The notes under the pieces: generated by a model | Seen by the model: the letters and a program-made list of their open reading frames with translations, nothing else | Told to the model about the DNA's origin: nothing | Database searches by the model: none | Source of the DNA: CAIWTU01 sp035686205 | GTDB lineage: Bacteria > Desulfobacterota > Desulfuromonadia > Geobacterales > Geobacteraceae | Direction of reading: 5' to 3' | Assembly (NCBI GenBank): GCA_035686205.1 | Contig: DASRZQ010000173.1 | Location: 1-64,000 of the forward strand | Length of the DNA stretch: 64,000 bases | Shown: in pieces, positions 57,466-64,000 of the stretch | Numbering within the stretch: position 1 is the stretch's first letter | How the letters are laid out: every line of letters starts with the position of its first letter | Position numbers and translations under genes: made by a program

Positions 57466-57499
57466 TTCGTTATATATAATATTATATAGCGAATTGCAA
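57466..57499 (-). promoter_or_regulatory. ModE-like operator 2 overlapping a promoter
   Basis: Arms TTCGTTATATA (57466-57476) and TATATAGCGAA (57483-57493) around a 6-bp spacer match the known ModE consensus pattern (CGCTATATA-N6/7-TATATAACG) closely. On the minus strand TTGCAA (57499-57494) is followed directly by the palindrome and then TATATA (57476-57471) after 17 bp. The layout is identical to operator 1. It should control the YezD-like gene and what follows. Confidence 0.7.
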
Positions 57500-57627
57500 G
57501 GAATAATTTTTATTTGCGGTTTCACATGCAATATTCTTTTCATTTTTCACCGGCTAACTCCGGTCGTTCCCAAATATTATAATATTGCACAAAAAACTGC
57601 ATATGATATATTCACGCAGCTTCTTTC

Positions 57628-59046
57628 GTGAATAAACTACAATACTTGGGACTTGAAGTTGCCCGAAAGCGCACTCAAGTTATCCTGGAGAGACGTAAAT
57701 ACAGCATGAACACAGGCATCCGGCAGGAAACAGAGCGGGAGAGCAGGCAACTTGCCGACAAGCGGGAGGAACTGGAGTCTCTAAAAAAACACCTTGGCAG
57801 AATGGAGCGGATTTTATCCAGATTGAAGGTTGAGATAGGCACATTAAGAAAAATGTACGCCGAAATACTCGACCCGAAAATCCGGGAACTCGATAACCTG
57901 AACAGGGTCCTGTCGGACTCGTCCGAAGTAGGAAAACGCATATCAGCCGAAAAAGTTTTACGCGGGCCGTCATTTACCCGTGACCGAAACAATGAAATTA
58001 ATGACATTCCGGGGCAAAATCGCGGCTGCGACCAGAGTTCATGCTTCCCCGGCAGCTTCAAGGATTTGTACCGGAAAGTGGCCAAGGCAATTCATCCGGA
58101 CCTGTCGACCAACGAGGAAGAAAAAAAATGGCGGCAGAAACTGATGGCGGAGGCAAATAACGCATATGCAAAAAGAGACCGCGAATCGCTCCGGGCAATT
58201 CTGAAACAGTGGGAAAATGCTCCCGGGTCCTGTGCAGACGGGAATGCGGCAGCGGAAATATCCCTGTTGCAGCGCAAGATTTCCTGGGTTAAAGAGCGAA
58301 TACGCGCTGTTGAGGAAGAAATAGAGAAACTCAAGGAAACCGATATTTACAGCCTGCTGGTAAAAGTCGAGGAGTCTCAGTTCGAGGGCATAGACCTGCT
58401 TGCAGAAATGGCCAGGAAGATAGATGCCGACATCGAAACGGCCCGCGAACGGTTGCGCGGCGTCTTCGGGAGAAAAAATGATTCAACTTCCCATGTAGAT
58501 GACCATTTCAATGGCGGTCGTTCAATTTGCTTCCCTTCAAACCGGTCCGTTGGGACGCTTTTTGTCAGGAAAATCCGGTCGGAAAGTTTCCTGGACTGGC
58601 AAAACATCGCGGATGCGCGGGGAGAAGTTTTCATCCCGGCGGGAAAATGCCTGCGACTTGATGTAAAAACCAGGCTTGAAGATATTTCCGAGTGTTTGAA
58701 CACGATAGGCCCAAACGATCTCGATGCACTTTTTCTTCATGGTTCGGACGATGCGGACCTTAAATTCCTGAAAAGGCTGACCGGTCTTCGGGAACTCTAT
58801 TTTTCGGGGAAAGGAATAACCGACGCAGGCCTCGAAAACATCCTGGGACTGAAAAACCTGTCTCGGCTTTATATCTACAATACTTCGATATCCGCCAGCG
58901 GGGCGGAGGCACTGCGGTTTTTGGGCGGACTGCGCAGCATCACTTTCTGTGGTACCGGTATAACCGAAATTGCCCTGCGGAAAATGAGGCAATCCCTGCC
59001 CGGATGCCGTATTACCATACTGAACCACCGGGATGACCTAAAATAG
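57628..59046 (+). CDS. Coiled-coil, J-domain-like and leucine-rich-repeat protein
   Basis: A protein of up to 472 aa. Coiled coil at about residues 30-110, then a degenerate J-domain (FKDLYRKVAKAIHPDLSTNE with the HPD motif, about 145-200), another coiled coil (about 210-280), and a C-terminal set of leucine-rich repeats (LTGLRELYFSGKGITDAGLE, LKNLSRLYIYNTSISASGAE, LGGLRSITFCGTGITEIALR). It is probably a DnaK co-chaperone-like protein with its own LRR recognition surface. The GTG at 57628 is the longest start; ATG 57706 is the alternative. No close family is known to me. Confidence 0.75.
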   Translation: MNKLQYLGLEVARKRTQVILERRKYSMNTGIRQETERESRQLADKREELESLKKHLGRMERILSRLKVEIGTLRKMYAEILDPKIRELDNLNRVLSDSSEVGKRISAEKVLRGPSFTRDRNNEINDIPGQNRGCDQSSCFPGSFKDLYRKVAKAIHPDLSTNEEEKKWRQKLMAEANNAYAKRDRESLRAILKQWENAPGSCADGNAAAEISLLQRKISWVKERIRAVEEEIEKLKETDIYSLLVKVEESQFEGIDLLAEMARKIDADIETARERLRGVFGRKNDSTSHVDDHFNGGRSICFPSNRSVGTLFVRKIRSESFLDWQNIADARGEVFIPAGKCLRLDVKTRLEDISECLNTIGPNDLDALFLHGSDDADLKFLKRLTGLRELYFSGKGITDAGLENILGLKNLSRLYIYNTSISASGAEALRFLGGLRSITFCGTGITEIALRKMRQSLPGCRITILNHRDDLK

Positions 59047-59091
59047 AAAGGCATGCCCGCCTGGCCCGGCAAGGGCAGCCGGGCGGCAAGG

Positions 59092-60501
59092 TCACCTTTG
59101 CAACAGGTGATTTATCGCACCGTCGGCGGCTTTCAGAGCTGCCGCCACACAATCGTTCAGCCCAACACCCCTGTAGGAATTCCCGGTCAGAAACACGCCA
59201 GGCTGCAGACGGCACTGCTCGTCCAGAGCGGCCAGTCTCCTGCCGTGTCCCGAAGTATATTGGGGGATTGCCTTCTCATGACGGAATATCCGCACAAAAG
59301 AAGGAGCTTCCTTTATTCCCATTATGTTTCTCAGGTCGTCGCCGACCCCTTTCACGACTTCGTCGTCTGACAGACTGATCCGGTCGGGGAAACAAGCTCC
59401 GCCCAACATGCTTCTCAGCAGGACTTTGCCCTCCGGGGCTCGGTTCTCGAAAATGCTGGAATCCCAGAGGGTCCCCAGGGTATTTTTCTTTTCTTCCTTC
59501 GTTATCAGGTAACCGAATCCGCCCAGGTCATGCTCGATCTTTTCCCTCTCATATCCGAAACAGACAACGACCATTGATGCATACGGGATCGTATCGAGGA
59601 CTTCGCCCATCCCGGGGCTTAAATCCCTGACAATATCAGCGGAAGCATACGACGGCGCGGCCAGAATCACCACATCGGCATCCAAAGCGCCGCTTTCGGT
59701 GTGAACCTGGTAAGGAAGGGTTGTTCCCCTGCTTACCCCAGACACCGCTTTTCCACCCATAACGGTATTGTCGTCGAGGTTTTCCGCCAGAATATCCGTA
59801 AGTTCCTGGATGCCTCCCCGAAAAGAAGTAAGAATACCGCCAGGCCCGGCGGCACTTGAGACAACCTTGCCTGCCTTTCTTTCCTTTCTTTTCTTGTTCG
59901 CAAGCCGGACCATTGCCATGACAAGGCTTCCGTACTCCTTTTCCAGTTCGGCTATTCGCGGAAAACAGGAAGCGAGAGACATCGTTTCGGGGTCGCCTGC
60001 GAAGATGCCGGATACCATCGGTGCAATGAGCTTCCCCAATGCCTCCGCCCCCAGCCTGCGCCGGCCGAATGACGCCAGGGTTTCATCTATACCGGCCGGA
60101 GGACCGGGAATAAAGGGTTCCATCGCCAGGCGCAATTTGCCGGGCCAGGAAATGAGCTTTGACCGGAAAAAAGCCAGGCCGTTTTCCGGAAGCTGATGGA
60201 GGACGCCTTCCGAATAGATAAACCGCTTGCGGGCATTGTCATTGCTTCTGAGAAGCCTGTCACTGACATTCAGGCTCCGGCAGAGATCCAGCGTTTGCGG
60301 CTTGCTGTCGAGAAAACCGTTCGGCCCCCATTCGCAGAGATATCCTTCATCCCTGATGCTCCAAATCTTGCCGCCGAATCTTTTCTCCTTCTCAAGCAGG
60401 GTAACGTCCAGCTCCAGACCCGCGGCCCTTGACCTTTCACGCAAAAGATAGGCTGTCGCCAGCCCGGAAATACCGCCGCCGACAACGATCGCTTTTTTCA
60501 T
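59092..60501 (-). CDS. hemG: Protoporphyrinogen oxidase (HemY-type)
   Basis: A 469-aa FAD enzyme that oxidises (copro)protoporphyrinogen IX in heme synthesis. The FAD-binding motif AIVVGGGISGLATAYLLRE is at residues 4-22, followed by GGKIWSIRDEGYLCEWGPNG, and the C-terminal motif VFLTGNSYRGVGLNDCVAAA is diagnostic. It is the oxygen-dependent type. In an anaerobe the acceptor is unclear. It lies 41 bp after a MarR gene on the same strand, implying that heme synthesis is tuned by that regulator. Confidence 0.92.
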   Translation of the reverse strand: MKKAIVVGGGISGLATAYLLRERSRAAGLELDVTLLEKEKRFGGKIWSIRDEGYLCEWGPNGFLDSKPQTLDLCRSLNVSDRLLRSNDNARKRFIYSEGVLHQLPENGLAFFRSKLISWPGKLRLAMEPFIPGPPAGIDETLASFGRRRLGAEALGKLIAPMVSGIFAGDPETMSLASCFPRIAELEKEYGSLVMAMVRLANKKRKERKAGKVVSSAAGPGGILTSFRGGIQELTDILAENLDDNTVMGGKAVSGVSRGTTLPYQVHTESGALDADVVILAAPSYASADIVRDLSPGMGEVLDTIPYASMVVVCFGYEREKIEHDLGGFGYLITKEEKKNTLGTLWDSSIFENRAPEGKVLLRSMLGGACFPDRISLSDDEVVKGVGDDLRNIMGIKEAPSFVRIFRHEKAIPQYTSGHGRRLAALDEQCRLQPGVFLTGNSYRGVGLNDCVAAALKAADGAINHLLQR

Positions 60502-60542
60502 GATGCCTCCTCAAACGTTTATTGAGACGAATTCATTTCCAT

Positions 60543-60971
60543 TCATTCCAGCTTCCCCAGGACTTCCACAAGGGTCTCCAGGGCAGCCACAAGTCTCTGC
60601 TGGTCCTTTTCCGATAGCCTGGCCAACAGAACCCTGTAGTTTTCGACTATTCCATCCCCCAGTTCACCAATAAGCTTCTTGCCCTGTTCCGTCGGATGAA
60701 TGATTATCCGGCGCCGGCTTTCCGAATCCGTCCTTCTGCCGACGAGCCCCAGGTTTACAAGCTTGTCAACCATCTCGCTGGCGGAGCTCATGGCGATCTT
60801 AAGGTCACCGGCCAGCGAATTCAGGGAACAGCTCCCTTTATCGTTAATTGCCAGCAACATCTTGAATTGATTGTATGAGAGGTCCATACCTTCGTGGAGC
60901 ATGCTGCGGATCCTTCCCATCACCCTGATGATGGACGGATAAAGACCGGCAATCCGTTCAATTTTTTCCAT
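60543..60971 (-). CDS. MarR-family transcriptional regulator
   Basis: About 142 aa. A winged helix typical of MarR: LSYNQFKMLLAINDKGSCSL, then a recognition helix SSASEMVDKLVNLGLV and wing RRTDSESRRRIIIHPT. I place the start at 60971 with GGGAG upstream; the frame extends to 61070 without a good site. It is the first gene of an operon with hemG and divergent from the CbpA-like gene. The inverted arms at 61,096-61,148 are a candidate operator. The ligand could be a heme precursor or oxidant. Confidence 0.88.
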   Translation of the reverse strand: MEKIERIAGLYPSIIRVMGRIRSMLHEGMDLSYNQFKMLLAINDKGSCSLNSLAGDLKIAMSSASEMVDKLVNLGLVGRRTDSESRRRIIIHPTEQGKKLIGELGDGIVENYRVLLARLSEKDQQRLVAALETLVEVLGKLE

Positions 60972-61095
60972 GCAATCTCCCAGATGCATTCCGGACTTCA
61001 ATTCAGCAATGCAAAGCCCGATTGCGTTATTAACAGCCGGACCGGCGGTTACCGGTCGTCCGGACGGCAAAGTACAGATAAAATTTGTTATTTGA

Positions 61096-61205
61096 TTATT
61101 TCGTCATATTAACTGTTCGGTTTCCTAAATATTAACAATACGAAATAATTTGTCAATCGAAAATTTTAACATCCTGTTGACATGGCAATAATCTGCGATT
61201 ACATT
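61096..61205 (+). promoter_or_regulatory. Divergent control region: inverted repeat and CbpA-gene promoter
   Basis: TTATTTCGT (61096-61104) and ACGAAATAA (61140-61148) are perfect inverted arms, a possible MarR-type operator, although their centre-to-centre spacing (44 bp) is long. TTGACA (61177-61182) and TACATT (61200-61205) with a 17-bp spacer form the promoter of the CbpA-like gene. Confidence 0.55.
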
Positions 61206-61234
61206 CGAATAGATTTAATTGAAAGGACAGTCAG

Positions 61235-62125
61235 ATGGACTACAAGGACTACTATCAGGTCCTCGGCCTGAAAAAGGGCGCCACTAACGAAGAAATCAAG
61301 AGGGCTTACCGCAAGCTGGCCGTCAAATATCATCCCGACAAGAATCCCGGTGACAAGTCGGCCGAAGAGAAATTCAAGGAAATAAACGAAGCGTATGCGG
61401 TTCTGTCCGATCCGCAGAAGAAGACCCAGTACGACCAGTTCGGCTCGACGGATTTTCATCGTCGCTTTTCGCAGGAGGACATATTCCGCGGTTTCGACGT
61501 CGGGGATATCTTCAAGGACCTGGGATTCGGGACGGAGGATATTTTTTCCCGCATATTCGGCGGCGGAAATTTTCAGCAGGGGCCGAGGTTCAGGAGCAGG
61601 AAAAGGCGTGGCGAGGATTTCAACACCGATCTCCATATTTCTTTCCGCGAAGCGGCCCAGGGCGTTGAAAAGCGCGTTGCGTTCATGAGGAACGGGGTCC
61701 GCGAGGAGCTGTCGGTCAAAGTGCCCGCAGGGATTGCGAACGGCGCCAAATTGAGGGTCGCAGGCAAAGGCGGCAAAGGAACCGAGGGCGGTCCGGCGGG
61801 AGACCTGTATCTGACCGTCAAGGTGGGCAGCGACCCGGTCTTCACGCGCGAGAACGACGACATAATCGTCGAAAAGGCAATCCGTTTTTCTGAAGCAGCC
61901 CTTGGAACGTCCCTGGAAGTGCCTACGCTGGAAGGAAGCAGGAGAATAAAAATCCCGGCGGGGATCCAGCCGGGAACAAAGATACGCCTGAAAGGCTTCG
62001 GATTCCCCCAACTCGGGAAAAACAGCCGGGGTGATCTCTTTGTCAGGATAGGGCTGACCGTCCCGGAACATCTGACCGAGACACAGAAAAAGCTTTTGCT
62101 TGAACTTGCCGAATCGGGCCTCTGA
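61235..62125 (+). CDS. CbpA/DnaJ-type co-chaperone
   Basis: A 296-aa class II (zinc-finger-less) J-protein. The J-domain at residues 1-70 includes YHPDKNPGDK (HPD motif), followed by a G/F-rich linker and two C-terminal substrate domains (from about 130, with VKVPAGIANGAKLRVAGKG and IPAGIQPGTKIRLKGFG). It stimulates DnaK. AAAGGA precedes ATG 61235. It is divergent from the MarR-hemG operon and converges on the SurA-like gene, 27 bp from its end. Confidence 0.93.
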   Translation: MDYKDYYQVLGLKKGATNEEIKRAYRKLAVKYHPDKNPGDKSAEEKFKEINEAYAVLSDPQKKTQYDQFGSTDFHRRFSQEDIFRGFDVGDIFKDLGFGTEDIFSRIFGGGNFQQGPRFRSRKRRGEDFNTDLHISFREAAQGVEKRVAFMRNGVREELSVKVPAGIANGAKLRVAGKGGKGTEGGPAGDLYLTVKVGSDPVFTRENDDIIVEKAIRFSEAALGTSLEVPTLEGSRRIKIPAGIQPGTKIRLKGFGFPQLGKNSRGDLFVRIGLTVPEHLTETQKKLLLELAESGL

Positions 62126-62152
62126 GCCCGATTCGCGGGGAAGTACCGGGTT

Positions 62153-63112
62153 TCACCGCCGATAATCGACCAGTGCGTTTTTCCTGAGATCGGCAAGCCA
62201 CTGGTTAAATCTCTCCTCGGATTTTTTCTTGTAGAGAAGGTCAGCGATTTCCCCTTTTACATTTTCGAACGGCTTAAGCTCGCCATGAGAGCGGCTTTCC
62301 AGCTTCACGACATGAATGCCCGACTGCGTTGCAAATGGCTCGCTGATTTCACCGGGCTTCAGTTTTGCCAGAACATTGTCGAATTCCGGAAGCATTTCCC
62401 CCTTTTTGAAAGCCCCGAGGTCGCCGCCGTCCTTCGCCGAGGGATCCTGGGAATATTTCCTGGCAAGCTCTTCAAAGTTCTTGCCGCTTTTCGCTTCGGC
62501 ATAGATCGAAGAAATTGAATCCCTTATCCGCTTCTTCTCGGCTTCCGTGGCGTCGGCGGGAATATTCAAAGTAATCAGGCGGGCGTGATAGATTTCCTCT
62601 TTTTCGAATTTCTCCGGGTTCGTCGTGTAGTAATCCCGGATATCCTTTTCTGAAATCTGAATCTTGGAACGCACCTCCATGCTTATCAGGCGCAGCTTCT
62701 CCAGCTGCTCCCTGAGCTGGGACTTGTATTCCTCAAAACTGATCCCCTGGTTCTTCAAAGCCTCCACAAGCGTTTCCTGCGAGATGTTATTCTGCCTCTT
62801 GACGTCTTCCATAGCCTGCTTGACTTCATCGTCACTGACCTTAATGTCAAGCTCTTTTATTTTCATCGCGATAAGCTTCTGGTTGATTAACGAATTCAAA
62901 GCGGCTTCAGGAGACGGGGCCTTGTCGCCATCGGGCAAAAAAGGATTTTTCCCGGCCATTTTTGCCATGTTGCCCTGTTCCTTCTGGACTTCATAGAGCG
63001 TAACCGGTTCGTCGTTGACAATGGCCACTATACGGTCGATCTGCTCGGCCGAGGCGGCAACGGACAGAAACAGCACAACGGAAAAAACATAAATTTCAAG
63101 AGCTCTTTTCAT
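62153..63112 (-). CDS. SurA-like periplasmic parvulin peptidyl-prolyl isomerase
   Basis: A 319-aa chaperone/isomerase. A signal peptide (about 1-22, ending SAASA) leads into the SurA N-terminal domain beginning EQIDRIVAIVNDEPVTLYEV. A parvulin domain follows (about 175-270) with ITLNIPADATEAEKK, the ARKYSQDPSAKDGGDLGAF block and SGIHVVKLESR. It assists outer-membrane protein folding. It is downstream of a second parvulin-type gene at 63,247 onward, 134 bp apart. Only one parvulin domain is present, fewer than in E. coli SurA. Confidence 0.92.
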   Translation of the reverse strand: MKRALEIYVFSVVLFLSVAASAEQIDRIVAIVNDEPVTLYEVQKEQGNMAKMAGKNPFLPDGDKAPSPEAALNSLINQKLIAMKIKELDIKVSDDEVKQAMEDVKRQNNISQETLVEALKNQGISFEEYKSQLREQLEKLRLISMEVRSKIQISEKDIRDYYTTNPEKFEKEEIYHARLITLNIPADATEAEKKRIRDSISSIYAEAKSGKNFEELARKYSQDPSAKDGGDLGAFKKGEMLPEFDNVLAKLKPGEISEPFATQSGIHVVKLESRSHGELKPFENVKGEIADLLYKKKSEERFNQWLADLRKNALVDYRR

Positions 63113-63246
63113 TTTTCGCTTCTTTTTTTAATGGTTGAGATGGATTTGAATCGGATGACCGGAACATTTATGCCGTTTAAGCACAGCTGCGTTCGTCCGC
63201 GCGAGCGGGCAGGTCTTTGACCTGCCCGCCGCGGGTCCATTGGTTT

Positions 63247-64000
63247 CTATTTCGCGGGAGTCGTTTGAGCGGCGCTTTTATCGGCGGGTTTGCCGCCGAC
63301 CTCATTAAGGGCGTCTTCCTTGATCGAAATCTTGGCGTTCTTTTTCAGGCTGTCCTTCAGCTGCTGCAGGATCTCCTGCTGCCTGGCAGGAAGCATTGCC
63401 GTCCTGATCTGATCCTTGACTTCCTCGAACGAGCGCGTCCCGGCGGGCCGCTTTCCGGTCACCTTGATGATGTGGTACCCGTAAGGAGTCTTCACCACAT
63501 CGGACAGTTGACCTTCCTTGAGGCTGAACGCCACCTTTTCGAAATCCGGGACCATCGCCCCCTTGGCGAACCATCCGAGGTCGCCGCCTTTTGCCGCCGA
63601 TGCGTCAGCGGAATATTTCCTTGCCAGGTCCTCGAAACTGGCGCCTTTCTTCAGCTGCGCGAGAATGTCCTGGGCGGTTTTTTCGTCCTTGACCAGAATA
63701 TGGCTGGCCCTAATCTGCTCGCCGGAGTTGAACTTGTCCTTGTTCTGATCGTAAAACTTCTTCATGTCGTCATCGGAAATCTTCACGTCCTGATCGATTT
63801 TTTTCCTTACGAAAGCCTCGACGATTACCCTCTTTTTCAGGTCTTCCAGCTTGGCCACGACTTCCTTGCTCTTGTCTAAACCGTCTTTCTCCGCCTGCTC
63901 CAGGACGAGCTCGCGTACGATCATGCTGTCAAGAAGCTCCTTCTTGCCTTCCGGGGTCTGGGCCATCGGTCTGATGTAAGGGGGAAGGTTTTCCACCTCT
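63247..64000 (-). CDS. Parvulin-type peptidyl-prolyl isomerase (partial, cut by window end)
   Basis: At least 250 aa. The frame runs to the window edge, and the signal peptide is missing, so the start lies beyond 64,000. The parvulin domain contains IRASHILVKDEKTAQDIL, DLARKYSADASAAKGGDLGWF and the PYGYHIIKVTGKRPAG block. The helical front part (LDSMIVRELVLEQAEKDGLD) is SurA/PrsA-like. The C-terminal tail is Lys/Ala-rich. With the downstream SurA-like gene it forms an operon for envelope protein folding. Confidence 0.88.
   Translation of the reverse strand, partial: EVENLPPYIRPMAQTPEGKKELLDSMIVRELVLEQAEKDGLDKSKEVVAKLEDLKKRVIVEAFVRKKIDQDVKISDDDMKKFYDQNKDKFNSGEQIRASHILVKDEKTAQDILAQLKKGASFEDLARKYSADASAAKGGDLGWFAKGAMVPDFEKVAFSLKEGQLSDVVKTPYGYHIIKVTGKRPAGTRSFEEVKDQIRTAMLPARQQEILQQLKDSLKKNAKISIKEDALNEVGGKPADKSAAQTTPAK

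Overview
The window looks like a chromosomal segment of an anaerobic or microaerophilic Gram-negative bacterium, most likely from the Desulfobacterota/Deltaproteobacteria (Desulfovibrio- or Geobacter-like). Signs are a Desulfovibrio gigas-type molybdenum aldehyde oxidoreductase with its accessory genes, a DsrC-family sulfur-relay protein, a complete hydrogenase maturation operon, an NtrC-type two-component system and several outer-membrane or periplasmic folding genes. No rRNA, tRNA, CRISPR or transposase gene was recognised. This placement is an inference from gene content.

Layout. 1-2,700 is an AT-richer accessory island: a palindromic repeat, three plus-strand ORFs each followed directly by attC-like sequence (one complete, two decayed), and an HI1419/HI1420-type toxin-antitoxin pair. 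It looks like a small integron cassette array without an integrase in view. 2.8-23 kb is mixed housekeeping: a B12-radical SAM protein, a TVP38 membrane protein, exported MsrA and MsrB, an AMP-dependent ligase, a thioredoxin with a CHHC active site, ferredoxin, rhomboid protease, M19 dipeptidase, GluQRS, a transporter, two secreted proteins and an ada-alkA pair. Many palindromic intergenic repeats are scattered here. 23.1-29.1 kb is hypABFCDE with no hydrogenase in view. 29.4-32.2 kb is a sensor kinase and sigma-54 activator. 32.3-37.6 kb holds an alpha-glucan phosphorylase, a FliK-like and FlhB-tail pair, and an Omp85-like lipoprotein. 37.7-40.1 kb holds a YhcC-type radical SAM protein and modBC.

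40.6-57.5 kb, all on the minus strand, is the most interesting part. It reads from a YezD-like protein, a 56-aa zinc ribbon, a nitroreductase, DsrC and a NifX-like protein, through a MoeA-like molybdopterin-binding protein and the aldehyde oxidoreductase, to a tightly packed accessory operon: FAD/Fe-S/CCG-domain oxidoreductase, zinc-ribbon redox protein, methyltransferase, C-GCAxxG-C-C protein, radical SAM protein, PaaK-like ligase, XdhC, MocA-like/HD fusion and histidine phosphatase. Two transcription units in this region start with the same promoter design: TTGCAA followed at once by a ModE-like palindrome. Both also carry a matching RNA element (small hairpin plus intrinsic terminator) in the leader or intercistronic space. 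The region therefore looks like a molybdenum-responsive regulon with transcriptional and attenuator-type control. modBC nearby fits this, although no modA is visible.

57.6-64 kb carries a coiled-coil/J-domain/leucine-rich-repeat protein, protoporphyrinogen oxidase with a MarR regulator, a CbpA-like co-chaperone and two parvulin-type periplasmic folding factors, the last cut by the window end. All family names come from reading motifs by eye. No database search was run.
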